A DNA stretch of 64,000 bases, taken from Auriscalpium vulgare. Taxonomy: Eukaryota; Basidiomycota; Agaricomycetes; Russulales; Auriscalpiaceae. Made by a program: the position numbers and the translations under genes. The stretch is taken from positions 496,001 through 560,000 of the forward strand of contig JAHBBC010000008.1 in assembly GCA_019915015.1 (NCBI GenBank), read 5' to 3'. How positions within the stretch are numbered: the stretch's first letter is position 1; the number at the start of each line of letters is the position of its first letter. Below the pieces are notes generated by a model. It made no database searches. It saw only the letters and a list, made by a program, of their open reading frames with translations, and was not told the DNA's origin. Below are positions 12,047 to 23,886 of this stretch, in pieces.

Positions 12047-13870
12047 TCACTCCGCGTCCCGATTTTCTACCACCACGCGGCCCACAATGCCTTCTAACTC
12101 GCGCAGGCGCTGTGGGTCGACCTCATAGCCCAGGAGGTGGAGCGTGTCGAGCGAGGTCCCATGCCGATGTCGACGCTCAGTGAGTGCATCAAGCAACGTA
12201 TGGTCTGTGCGCATGCAGGCTACCTCGTTGCCGGCCTTGCGTTCAAATAGCAGGTCGCGCAGCCGGGGCCACGCCAAGGCTGTCCCCGGACCCTTCTGCC
12301 GCCACTCCCCGTTCTCCTCCATGGTTGCAGACAGTGCCATGCACAGCGCTGTTGCTTCGGGCTCGGTGGCCTCCAGTCTCCGCAACTGCGTTGCACCCCC
12401 GAGCATGTCCAGCAGCACCCCCGCCCGATGCACGAAGTCATCGGCCGCCCAATGCACGAAATCATCGGCGCGGCGAAGCATGTCAAGTCGGATCGAAAGC
12501 GACCACAGGTGGTGCGCGCCTATCTTCTTGAGGAGTGCGCGGACGAGGTCGACGATGGTGTTGCTAGAATAAACCCACTTGAACTCGAAGGCTCGGATGT
12601 GCGGTCCGTGGTACGTGTCGCTTGCCGTAAACAAGAGGGTGAGCGGGGTCTTCAATTGGAAGCAAACCACGCGGAACGGCCGTTCTGCGTACCCACGCGT
12701 GGGCACGATGAAAGGGTATAGGGAGGAAAAATCTCCCATTACGTCGCCGTCGGGAGCGGAAGATGCGACATGCAGCTCGATGGTGTCCGGAGTTTGGATG
12801 TGACGAAGAAATCCGACACATTCCGAGACCAAGCCAGAGATCACTAGCTTGCGCAACGAGGGCAGCTGTGCCATTTGGGAAGCGTGGGAGGGCCCCGAGT
12901 TGGTTTCGCGGAATGCTTCCAGACAATCCTTGATCACGAGCGTCTCCACCCGGGATAGTTGCTGCAGTACTGCGAGGAACTGTGGCACGAAGCTATATGA
13001 TAGTCTGTAGTGGGTTATGTCCAAAGAGATAAGATTGCGCATGAAAGAGGAGGTGTTCGTGAACGCAGGGGCATGGCGAATCACCAGTTCATGTAGGCGG
13101 GGCGCGCAGTCTGCGAACAGTGTCCAGGTGGATACAGTCACCAGACGGTCACTGTAGATCTTGGCAACCTCCAGAATCGGGGCCGGTGTGCAAAGAAGGG
13201 GCACAATTTCGGCAAGATTGCCTTTGAAGTGAAGAAGGTCGATGGTCTTGACTCGCTCGAGGGTGTCGAAAGGTAGGCGCCACTCCAGCGAGGTCGCCGC
13301 ATAGTCGAGGTGATGCGACGAGCAGGAAATGATGAATGGCATTTGTTGAGACCTCGCGAGCAATGTGCGCGCCCACTGGGCAGGCAGCGGGAGAACAAAG
13401 TGGCGCCAGAGCGCGGGACTGGTGAGCATGACGTGTCGCCAACGCCGGCAGACCCACGCAAATCGTACCCACGGCACAGTCCGCGGAACGTGTAACATCC
13501 TTGGGATGCGCTCGTGCGTTTCTGCGCATACAAGATGCGAGAATATGGAGAGAAGCAGCTCGTTCGGCAGACGCGCGATAGGCGTGTACATGTTGATACG
13601 GGAATCCAAGATGCGAAGCACGGATTCAACGGCGAGTCGTTCATCGCGCAGCCGCTGCAGCGTAGTGACATGGTCTTGAGAGCCGTTGTCAACCCGTGAC
13701 AGTTGCGAACGAAGAGTGGATGACCAGACATCAGTGGAGCTGGTAGGGAGACGGTAAGTTGGAAGCATGAGTGAGAGAACGATCATCGCGCACCCTTCGT
13801 CCAACTTTGCTATCCCATGGGCCTCCATGCTGCTCTTCACAACAGGATTGGGAGATGATCCCTGTGGCAT
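12047..13870 (-). CDS. F-box protein with leucine-rich-like repeats
   Basis: A single-exon gene of about 607 aa. An N-terminal coiled-coil-like segment (QRLRDERLAVESVLRILDS) precedes an F-box (IARLPNELLLSIFSHLV) and the conserved WVRFAWVCRRWRHVMLTSPA with its Trp pair. This arrangement is very common in Agaricomycetes, where such genes occur in large families. The rest contains irregular leucine-rich strands (LHELVIRHAP, LSRVETLVIKDCLE, LPSLRKLVISGL). The start is the first ATG in frame, at 13870. The likely role is substrate binding in an SCF ubiquitin ligase; the target is unknown. It is not closely related to the xylanase-linked F-box family. Confidence 0.85.
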   Translation of the reverse strand: MPQGSSPNPVVKSSMEAHGIAKLDEGCAMIVLSLMLPTYRLPTSSTDVWSSTLRSQLSRVDNGSQDHVTTLQRLRDERLAVESVLRILDSRINMYTPIARLPNELLLSIFSHLVCAETHERIPRMLHVPRTVPWVRFAWVCRRWRHVMLTSPALWRHFVLPLPAQWARTLLARSQQMPFIISCSSHHLDYAATSLEWRLPFDTLERVKTIDLLHFKGNLAEIVPLLCTPAPILEVAKIYSDRLVTVSTWTLFADCAPRLHELVIRHAPAFTNTSSFMRNLISLDITHYRLSYSFVPQFLAVLQQLSRVETLVIKDCLEAFRETNSGPSHASQMAQLPSLRKLVISGLVSECVGFLRHIQTPDTIELHVASSAPDGDVMGDFSSLYPFIVPTRGYAERPFRVVCFQLKTPLTLLFTASDTYHGPHIRAFEFKWVYSSNTIVDLVRALLKKIGAHHLWSLSIRLDMLRRADDFVHWAADDFVHRAGVLLDMLGGATQLRRLEATEPEATALCMALSATMEENGEWRQKGPGTALAWPRLRDLLFERKAGNEVACMRTDHTLLDALTERRHRHGTSLDTLHLLGYEVDPQRLRELEGIVGRVVVENRDAE

Positions 13871-16293
13871 ATTCGTAGAATCACTCAAGAATCACTGTGT
13901 GCATTTGGTGTGCATGATGCCCAGGCGCAAAAGGACTGGCAATATATTCACCTTGTCGGCGGTCGCAAGTCTTCGAAAACGCATCCACTATTACAGTGCA
14001 TGCAGCAGACTTTGAAGTCTTTTTGAAGCGGTGGTATGCGTCCGAGCCTGAGTCCGCTGTCCTACTTCAAGTACTTGTCGTCTCTTGTCGTGTGTTTGGC
14101 TCCGGCAACAGCCGAAATGCCTCTGAGCCTCCGACGCCGGTCCGCCTACCAAACTGCAGCTACTCGCTCCCTCTTCCCAGCAGGTTACCTTCAAGTGGAC
14201 GCTGGCTCATCGACCTCGGATTTGTGGAGGCCTTGCATCGATCTTCACCAGCAGCGCATATGTGTAGCGCGCGTCTACTATTGAGTGCATACACTGACAT
14301 GGCACCCGTGGTTCCTCTGGGTGTCGAGAGACTTGGAGAACATTGCGCTTGTCTCGTCTCCGCCGGTCCTACGCGGCGTGGTCACCTGGATCCTCGTCGT
14401 CTTGGCCAATCCGAGTCGCCCATCTGATCCTCGCACACCGATCTGCACACCAACAAGGCTTCCCAATCTCGCGAAGCGCTCGCATGTGCCAATTCACCCA
14501 GCCGTTCCCGCAGCCCAGCTATGCCTTTAGCTCTTGCCGTTGACGTTTATCAACTCCGGACATGAAGAAAGACATCCCCAAAGCGATGTCCCCTTTCCTC
14601 GCGCTCTGCTGCACATACCCTTTGCAGAAGCGCGTGCTCGACCGCACCGCCGCTGCAAGGAATCCGGCCAAACTCCTGTCTGCCCGCAATCCTCGCCAAC
14701 TCGGACCCCACCGCCGTTGTGCAAGCCCATGCAGAGCTCACAGAGCAGCATCAGAGCGAGCGGCTCCATGGTACGTGCCCCGTCTCCCTGCTGCACCTGC
14801 GCTCAGAGACACGTGCCTACTATTCTGCTTCTTCAGGGGACCCTGCGCCAAAATATGCCAGCATTCATCATGCTTGTCGGCAGAACAGCAGCGCGACATG
14901 AGGGTGGTCACTCTGTGCGTTTTATTGCTGCTTTCTTTGACGCGCGTACTGATCTGCCCACGCGTATTTTCCAGGGCTGCTCACTGTGCAGCATTTGTTA
15001 AAGAGCAGTACCGCCAGTGCCGCTGCGCGCACACACATCAGGGATGCTAGCTCCACCAGTCGCCCCACTCGCAAAATCCAGACCTTTCCTACGCGACCAC
15101 TGCCCACGTACCCGACTGCACGCCACCGCGCTCTAGTCCGGCGCTCATCACGGAGACTTGCTCATGTGCGTCGGCCGCAGCCGCAGCCAACCCACTACCC
15201 CCGACATTGCCCTCCGTCCTTCAAGATCCTGCACCATAATTGAGGCCACGGTGCGCCAATGGACTCGCCGCGACTACCCGATCGAAGTTCGTCTCTAGCA
15301 TCATCCTGCAGCTCCCTGCCCTCCAAAGACGTGATACTACTCCTTCATGACGACTTGATACTAAGCACTCTTTCGTTGTGGATACGACAACCTCTGATGG
15401 TATCGCGCGCGCTCGGGTTCTCCTCTCCGAGTCGGGTCTCGTTCGTAGAATTCTTTCCCTTGCCATTCGCGCGGCGGGTCACTAAGCCGCTCCAGCATCC
15501 ACGCCCGGCATCGCTGGAGCTCCGCACGATATATTAGTATTAGCAGCTTGTTTCTGAACATGCCGCGGATGTGAATATATGCGTTCATTTTCTGGCTCTG
15601 TGAGCTCGACAAGGCTCGGGTTCTTATGTAAGTTCTGCGTGTGCGGCACGCTCGCGGGCGAATGGATTCGAAATGTCACCACCGAATAATGATTTGATAC
15701 AACAAGTCGTTGACGGATAGCTAACAAATGTCCTGATGTAGGCGTTGTGAGAATGAAAGGAACGTTAACGGAAATGAATTTTCTATGTCAGAGCAGGCGC
15801 GGCCGTGTGCGGTCAAACTGCGGTTTCTGTATCTCATCGTACTGTAAGTATCGTGGCTAGTGTATTGTGCTCTTGAGGCCTTGAGGGCTGCAAGGCAACA
15901 ACGCCGACACTTGCCGTCGTCGCCAGTCGTTGCCGACATCATGACACTGGGCACTGGGACAGGCACTGGCGTTGAGCTCGTTGAGCGCTCGTCGCGGGCG
16001 ATTGTCTGATGTCGTTCCCTCCGTCTTCCCCGACACAATTTCTTCTACGAACGAAGTCATCATCGACATCTTCTTGTCGTGACCTCGCGCCGGGCGCGTC
16101 GGCGGCGCCACGCCCCTTCCGCTGACTCGGACGCCCGGGTCGGTGACACTCGAACCAACAAAGCAACGCGCCTTTCTCTTTCTCCCCTTCACGCCTCGCC
16201 ACCGGGGTCTGCAATTAAAAGGCGGCGGCGGCGGCGGCTTTCTGCACCTTTCACCAACTGTCCGCTACAACGACCCGCGCGCCCGCCTCCCCT
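13871..16293. other. 2.4-kb region without a firm gene
   Basis: Several short frames on both strands overlap. The only candidate is the Cys-rich frame at 14562-15050, listed separately. A run of GGC triplets lies just upstream of the transporter gene (about 16223-16243). No transposon ends or RNA genes were seen. Confidence 0.4.
14562..15050 (+). CDS. Possible small Cys-rich protein
   Basis: An open frame of 162 codons begins MKKDIPKAMSPFLALCCTYP. A GT-AG intron candidate of 66 bp (about 14769-14834) would keep the frame and yield GPCAKICQHSSCLSAEQQRD. A second candidate intron (14904-14974, 71 bp) would end the protein in MRGCSLCSIC, whereas without it the frame runs to 15050. The Cys content is high, but no family is recognised and the frame may be fortuitous. 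Confidence 0.2.
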   Translation: MKKDIPKAMSPFLALCCTYPLQKRVLDRTAAARNPAKLLSARNPRQLGPHRRCASPCRAHRAASERAAPWYVPRLPAAPALRDTCLLFCFFRGPCAKICQHSSCLSAEQQRDMRVVTLCVLLLLSLTRVLICPRVFSRAAHCAAFVKEQYRQCRCAHTHQGC

Positions 16294-19180
16294 ATGAGCA
16301 GCAACATGGCAGACGTTGAGAAAGGCGGCCTCCCGCATCCGCCTATCGCGTCCAACGCGTCTTTGGGGGATGTTTATGCCACCGGGGAGTACGATATGGA
16401 GGCTGCAGACATCGCGGGGGAATTGCCGTTCCCGAGCCCCATGGCTGTCGGTGCGTGTCCCACTTCAAGTTCTCTCCTCCCAGCTTGCCCACTCAAGTGA
16501 CTCAACCCCTGCTGTCTTAGATCTGGCCGACGCGCATTCGCTTCGCCCACCGTCGTTCGCGCAGAGCGAGTTCCAAACCGTATGTGCCACTCACTGCTAT
16601 GAAATATCGAGCGCGTTGAGGGAATTTTTTTGCGGGCGCGAAGATCGTGCGCCGACAGCGGCGCGATGAGAACGACCCGGCGGGCCTCAAGAGTCGGCAC
16701 ACGCGCCGTCGCGCACCGCAAGTGGAGGACTCGCAGTGGGACTTTGCCGTGAGCATTGTATCCTCCATTAACTTTACATCTGCTTATGGACCGCCTTTGG
16801 TAGGGTTGGGGGACGATGCGCTATCTCGAAATCTCACCGGAAGAAGTCCGCAACGCTGAGGCGCGGATCGGCGAGCCGCAAACGATGCTTGGCGTCCTTG
16901 CAGCGTCCTCCGTCGCGGGTAATGGGCTCTCGGGGAGCGTGTTCTACGCGTTCCCGCTCGTTGCGGCGGCGGCAGGTGCGCTCTTCTATGCTCCGTCGCT
17001 GCCCTGGGATGCACTGACGTCGTTGTCTTCAGGCATATACTCACCCTTGTGCCTCTTCGTCGCGTCTCTGCTACTGCTCTTCTTTCGCCCCGTCATGCTG
17101 GAGCTGGCGGCGACCGTGCGCATCAACGGCGCGTAAGCACTCCTTTTCGCTACGTCATCTGTCATGCCGTTGACACATCGCGTAGAAACTACGTTTATCT
17201 CCTCCAATTTGCCGGGAAGACCGCGTCCATAGTTGGCGCTGCTGCCACACTACTCGACGCCGTCGCGACGTCGACTGTGTCCGCCGCAACAGCGAGCACG
17301 TACCTGGCGGGCGAGATCAACACGCTCCCATTCTCCGCAGGGGTGCTGACGATCCTCTTCTTGGTCGCACTGAGCTTGGTTGCGCTCGCGGGCATCAAGG
17401 AGAGCGCGTCGGTGACGGCGGTGGTGTTTGTCTTCCATGTGCGTGGTCCGTTGTTCTCAGGGTAGAGACACCGACGCTGATCATTTGACATCAGTTGACC
17501 ACAATGTTTGGGCTGGCGGTGGCGAGCATCGTGCACTGGGCGCATGCGGACCCGCATTCGACGGTATTGAAGGGAAATTGGTCTCTTCGCCCCGATACTG
17601 CGCTGGAGACTGTACGCGCAATCTTTTACGGGATCTGTATCGCCTTCCTCGGCGTGACAGGTAAGGCGCCCATCCACAGGCATGCACCTATCATTGACGC
17701 TCTGCGCACAGGCTTTGAATGCACGCCCTCCTACATTGAGCACATGCGCCCCAAAACGTACTCTACCGTCCTGCGCAACCTCATCGCCATAGCCACCGTG
17801 CTCAACGCGACGCTCTCCGTGCTCGTCTTCGCCGTGCTCCCCGCGGCGACCATCGCAAGCGGCGCGAACGTGCTGTCTGCACTCGCCACCCGCGCGGCGG
17901 GCCGCTGGCTGCGCATCATCGTTGTTGTGGACGCAGTGTCGGTGCTGCTTGGCGGGGTCATGACAGGGGTCGTTACTGCTAGCAGGCTGTTTGACCGTCT
18001 TGCGAGGTTGGTAGATGCGTCGTTATGCAATCAGTTACTGACGTTGTGTCATAGGGATCGCGTGCTGCCGCAGTTCTTCCTCTGGGAGCTTCCAATCACG
18101 AAGAGCCCGTATATTGCAACGCTCACCTCTGTAGGCCTCTCGCTCCTCCTCTACGTCGCCTCCGGCATGAGCCTCTCCACTGTGTCGTCCATGTTCTCTG
18201 TCGCATTTTTATTTGTATTATTCCTGGTACGCCGTGTCCCTTCCTGCTGACGATGATGTTCTAATTTCTCCCCGCGCATGTGTAGTATGCCTTGTCAGAT
18301 CTCCTATTAAAGCTGAACCGCCCCCGGCTCTCGCGTGCGCCACACAGCGGGTTGCTCGTCCTCGCTGGCGCATTCGTGGTCGTTATTACGACGTTGGCGG
18401 GCAACATTGCGCGCCAGTAAGCATTCACCGATTTCTGATTCAGAGGAAGCATCTTACAGGGCCCCTTGCAGACCATCCGCCCTTGCCGTTTTCGCTGCGT
18501 CTTTTGCAATCGTGCTGTCCGCGCTTTTTTTGCTCAACGCGCAGCCGCATATCTTGCGCCTCCTGCTGCGCACGTACTCTGTCAGTCCGCTCGCGCGCCT
18601 GCACGCCACCCGCGGGTGGCAGGCCGGGCTCTTGCGGTTGTACCGGCGCGTGCGCTCTGCGCGCATGTGCGTGTGGATCAAGGACGACGACGTACGCTTT
18701 TTTCTGCTTCTCGCGCAATTGGTGCGGGCCGGCTGACGGGCAGGGCAGATTCACACGATGCTGCAGGCGCTGCTGTCCGTACAGCGCAACGCGCCCGACG
18801 TGCGCACGGTCGTGTTCGTGCACGCGTACCCGAGCGTGGACCGCATTCCCAGCGAGCTGCACCCGAACACGCGTCTGCTCGACGAGGCGTTCCCGACCAT
18901 CACCATCGAGTGCGTTTCCTTCATTTTGTGCTCCGTGCTCCGTGCTCCCCGTCTGAGCGTATCTGTGGGCAGTTTGGCGTTTGTACAGGGGGCGTTTTCT
19001 CCGGCGGTGAGTTGTGGTCGTTTGTTGTAGCGCTGGGTGTTGACTGACTGAGCGGTGTAGCTCTTGGAGGCTGCCTCGCGCGCGCTTGACGTCCCGCGCA
19101 GCAGGATGTGCGTGCTGTCGCTGAGCCGCGATCATCCTTGGGAGATAGCGGACTACGGTGGCGTGCGCGTCATAATGTGA
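16294..19180 (+). CDS. Amino-acid/polyamine transporter, APC superfamily
   Basis: A multi-pass plasma-membrane permease of the fungal APC type that imports amino acids or related amines. More than ten short introns interrupt it. Recognisable segments in order are an N-terminal cytosolic tail (MADVEKGGLPHPP), LGVLAASSVAGNGLSGSVFY (TM1), LCLFVASLLLLFFRPVMLEL, GIKESASVTAVVFVFH, IAFLGVTGFECTPSYIEHMR, ANVLSALATRAAGRWLRII, DRVLPQFFLWELPITKSPYI and MSLSTVSSMFSVAFLFVLFL. After the last membrane segments, a cytosolic domain (WIKDDDIHTMLQALLSVQRN ... SRMCVLSLSRDHPWEIADYG) follows. The ATG at 16309 is an alternative start. The stop is at 19178-19180. The substrate cannot be read from the sequence. Confidence 0.8.
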
Positions 19181-19435
19181 GGGTGCTGATGATCTTGAAC
19201 GACTGGTTACGAATAATGTCATTGGGACGTTTGTCATGTGTATCATATTGTTAGCATCAGGTGTGGTAATCTTCTGCTGAGATGATGAATGACCAGGAGG
19301 TGCCCAGTTGGCAGAGTGAGAGCTCAGAGTACGCGCACTAATGGTGGGAAATAATCACGTGACCGTGTCAGGAGGTAAAGAAATTGAAAAACCATCATGG
19401 TCCTCGCCGTCGACATTCAGGCCGTCCCGTCTACC

Positions 19436-20018
19436 ATGTCGCTTCCCATTCCTCCTCATATGCATGAAATGCTGCCGGATGGCAAAGGTGGCTTTTACCA
19501 CACAGAACGATCACGGGTAGCACGTCGAAAGGGAAGCGCTACCTCTGTCCCACCCTGGCGCGCGTTAACAGCTTTCACTCCAGTTTTTCAGTGAACTGAG
19601 CAAGCTTCGTCAGCCTCTGGAGCATCTCACGCCAAAGTTTGACCCCAAGCAGACCCCCGACGTACCGACTCTGGACTTCGGCATCGCTATAACGAAGGCC
19701 GCAGTCATCGAGTTCACCCTTCGCGATGGTCTGCTTACCGCCGATGACTACGAAGACCTAGACGACCCGAACAGCCCACCCAACGTCTGGGCCTGCCTCA
19801 GCGCGTTCATGTGCCACATCCGCAAAATGACGGGCGGTTGCTTGGTCATCCGACCCGTCTTCTCGCCGGAAAGCGACCTGTGGGCGATCGCGCTCTATGA
19901 CAACTACAATATCGACCAACTACGTTGCGACGAGCTCGAGGAGCAGAGGATCCTGAGGCAAGTGCAGGAGATCACAGCAATCGATGAGCCGGCGAAGCGG
20001 TATTGGGGCCCTTGTTGA
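19436..20018 (+). CDS. Small W-x-W-tail family protein, copy 2 (tandem)
   Basis: The main exon runs from about 19592 to 20018 and encodes ELSKLRQPLEHLTPKFDPK and onward to EPAKRYWGPC and stop. It aligns with the exon-2 proteins at 2144, 26958 and 30708: LTP.FDP, [LF].FG, LWAIALYDNYN and the terminal W motif (here R-Y-W). The upstream frame starting MSLPIPPHMHEMLPDGKGGF looks like exon 1, but no GT donor joins it in phase to the acceptor at 19589-19591. A shorter start at 19464, in another frame, would splice in phase from the donor at 19517. The first exon is therefore unresolved. No nuclease-like partner lies next to it. It forms a tandem pair with 20434-21012. Confidence 0.5.
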
Positions 20019-20433
20019 AGTTGATACGTTGACGAGCGGTGCGTCTGGATATTGCTATTGCAAGACAGATCCTGACGTGTCCCGCTCTTCCTTTAGCATA
20101 CACTCTGATATGATTTACCATTTGTTTTAGACCTGTCGCTGTGCCAAGACCTGTCGCTGTGCCAACTGCTGTCTGTATATTATGCTCATCATGACTATCC
20201 TATCGAAACGCGACTTCAGCCGATGCAGGATATCTCGAGTATTTCATTGAACTGAGCAAGGTGGCACTTAGTGTGCGGCATCCGTGTCGGTCGCGGGTGA
20301 TAAACTGTGTTCTTCCAGCTGGGTCATCTTCAGTTTTTGCAAACTAATGGCGGGAAATAACCACGTGACCGTGACGGAGGCAGAAATCGCCTGCATCGCT
20401 GTATCGTCCGACGTCCACGCCGTCCTGTCTATA

Positions 20434-21012
20434 ATGGCGCTTCCCCGTTTTCCTCCTCATATGCATGAAATGCTGCCGGATGGCAACGGTGGCTTTTACC
20501 GCACAGAACGATCACGGATAGCACGTCGACAGGGAAGCGCTACTTCTGTCCCACTTCCCTCCCGGCGTTGACAGCTTGCATCTCAGTTTTTCAGCGAATT
20601 GAGCAAGCTTCGCCAGCCTCAAGAGCAACTCACGTCAAACTTTGACCCAAAGCAGACCCCCGACGCGCCTACTCTAGAATTCGGCATCGCTATCACGAAG
20701 GCCGCAGTCATCGAGTTCACCGTTAAGAATGGTCTGCTTCCCGCCGAAGACCTCGACAACCCGAGCAGCTCACCCGATGTCTGGGCCTGCCACGGCCCGT
20801 TCATGCGCCACATTCGCAAAGTAACGGGTGGTTGCTTGGTCCTCCGACCTGTCTTTTCGCCTGAACACGACCTGTGGGCGATCACGCTCTACGATAACTA
20901 CAGCATCGACAAGCTACGTTACGACGAGCCCGAGGAGAAGAGGATCCTGAGGCAAGTGCAGGAGATCACAGGGATCGATGAGCCGGCGAAGTGGTATTGG
21001 GGCCCTTGTTGA
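20434..21012 (+). CDS. Small W-x-W-tail family protein, copy 3 (tandem)
   Basis: A near copy of the preceding gene, offset by about 1.0 kb. The main exon runs from about 20596 to 21012 and ends EPAKWYWGPC. The exon-1-like frame (MALPRFPPHMHEMLPDGNGG) is also present, but the GTA that could act as donor in copy 2 is ATA here (20518), so that splice is lost. Translation may start within the main frame, or the gene may be decaying. The protein part of the main exon is intact and most differences from copy 2 are conservative. Confidence 0.45.
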
Positions 21013-21399
21013 AGTTGAGACGTTGACGAGCGGTGCGTATGGATATTGCTATCGGAAGACAGATCCTGACGTGTCCCGCTCTTCCTTTAGCATGCACGCT
21101 GCTATGAGTCACCATTCGTTCTGAACCTGTCGCTGTGCCAACTGCTGTCTGTATATTACGCTCATCATGACTATCCTATCGAAACGCGACTTCCGCCGAT
21201 GCAGGACATTCTTGTGTGTTTGGGGCAACCGCCTATCATTGCCGTCTCTTGTGTAGACTGTGAGTGTAAATTGTCAGCCGGTCGTGGAGACCCCGAGACC
21301 ACCATGGAATCGCGTGCCTCTGGCCTAGTCAGCACGGCGGGAGGGAAGTCCATGATGCGATCGCTTTTTGTTATGCACTTCCCCTCAAGCACGATTTCA

Positions 21400-21785
21400 G
21401 GGTCCAGCAGGTTGCGTCCAAGCTATACTACGGCGTCGCGCTCTCGCAGGCTTCCGAGACATTGACTAATGACTTGACCGTCCGCCACTAACTCCTCATC
21501 CCCGCTGACTACGCTGATTTGGAGGGCCGCCGGACATCTGGACCTGCATGGCCCCGTTCATGTGGTACGTCCGCAAAGCGGCAGCTTGCGGCCGGTGTTC
21601 TCACCCGAGAACGACTTCTGTGGGCAATCGCGATGTACGCTAACTATAGCACCGACGCGTACAAGTACCCCGACGCTGAAGATAGGAAGATCTTCAGGAA
21701 GGTGCAGGAATTACGATGTGCCAAGGTGGCAGTGGGAGCCTGTGATCTCGGTGCGTGCACGTACCGTTACTATGCGCTGTCCTGA
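21400..21785 (+). pseudogene. Decayed small-family gene, third tandem unit
   Basis: Fragments of the family appear in three frames. One frame reads KLYYGVALSQASETL and then hits a stop before LLIPADYADLE. A second frame gives LRPVFSPEND (about 21585-21614). A third gives LLWAIAMYANYSTDAYKYPD followed by a RKVQE remnant. Two frameshifts and at least one stop separate them, and the terminal W motif is lost (VGACDLGAC region). This is a clear pseudogene of the copy 2/3 type. Confidence 0.75.
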
Positions 21786-22713
21786 TACGCTGTGCGGTTC
21801 CGAGTCGCAGCGTCGTCTTGTGTTTGTCTCGCTCGTCGTCACTGAGCAAATCCATGGCATCGTCTCCGGCGATCTATGAAAATCTTTGAATCCTAGAACA
21901 CTCCTCTTCCGCTCGATTGAACTGCTGTCCGCAATCTACGTTGTTGTCTGACAGTGTCCCACAGCAACAGAAAACGGAACGTCACATGACCGCGTTATCG
22001 GGGCCGGCCCCGGGCGGCCCGCGGCCGTTGCGCGGCCAAGTGGGTTTTCGACGTATCGTCTTCGAGCGCATCTGTCTCGCAGGTTCGTCGGTAAGGGTAA
22101 CTAAAGTATCCACATATTCACCACCGGTGTCGCGGGTCTTGCCGGTCTGGTTGCTCATTTTCCCCGTGCAGCTCGATGCTCATGGAGACTCATGGAGACC
22201 GCTCAGCGGCTAAACGGTCCGCGTGGCAACCGCTTTGCTTGACGACGATATCGTAGAAGCACGAGGACGAACAGATATCGCTATTACTAGAGGTATTAGA
22301 CGTCGTCCACTGGGACTTCCTAACCGATGTTGCTGCAGGAGCAATTGGCGCGAGCGTCCTCATCGCCTCGCAGGGGCCTCGGGTGCGCCTCACAATTGTA
22401 CAACACTCCAGTCTCTCTCATAGCTTCCAGTTCACCTCCAAACACATGCGTAGTCGCAACAAGATTTTTGCACTCTCAGGGCCGAATCACGGACTCCTCG
22501 GCGAAGTCGCCGAAACATGTCGTTGCCATGGCTGTCAGAGGCAAGTCAGAGGCTCTCTACGCCACGCCAGAGCACCATTTATCCGACGTTTATCAAGCAA
22601 TGTGACTTTCAGCCCCGAAACCACTATGCGTCATTGCAGTGATATAAAGGGCGCGTAACAGCCTAATTCATGATCGGAGCAGCCTGGCAACTCTGCAGAT
22701 CATAGTACTCGCC
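21786..22713. promoter_or_regulatory. Upstream region of GH11 xylanase 2
   Basis: No gene is seen. TATAAA at 22643-22648 is 71 bp before the xylanase start, the same spacing as in copy 1. The shared 27-bp element is at 22563-22589. About 22005-22035 is a GC-rich palindromic stretch (GGGGCCGGCCCCG core). Confidence 0.6.
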
Positions 22714-23618
<905 letters not shown>

Positions 23619-23886
23619 ATCAGTTACTGCACCTATATGAAAGATTATATCGAGAGAGCGAAGGCGCATCGAGGAAATAGAGGAAAAAGGTTGCGTAGTC
23701 TGCACGAGGAATTTGCCAGGCGATGCTTTGAAAGCGCATATGAAATGTGGCATTGGCATGCTCCCCTGTGGCTGATTGCGATACCATGCCTCCAGCCATT
23801 TCGGCTGAGGGGGCGAAGGTATAGGTGATGAACTGGGGGGAGGCTTATGCATATGTATAGGCGCGCGCTTCTTTCGGCATCTTTTC

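Larger units (their letters stand above)
19339..21225. repeat. Two-unit tandem duplication of about 1 kb
   Basis: Unit 1 (about 19339-20240) and unit 2 (about 20345-21215) match along their length, including non-coding flanks: GGGAAATAAYCACGTGACCG upstream and CTGTCTGTATATTAYGCTCA downstream. The offset drifts between 976 and 1001 bp because of small indels. A third, more diverged unit follows at 21.4-21.8 kb. Confidence 0.85.

Noticed and set aside
22005..22035. GC-rich palindromic stretch as a hairpin terminator or replication origin
   Set aside because: Composition alone explains it; no further support for a function.
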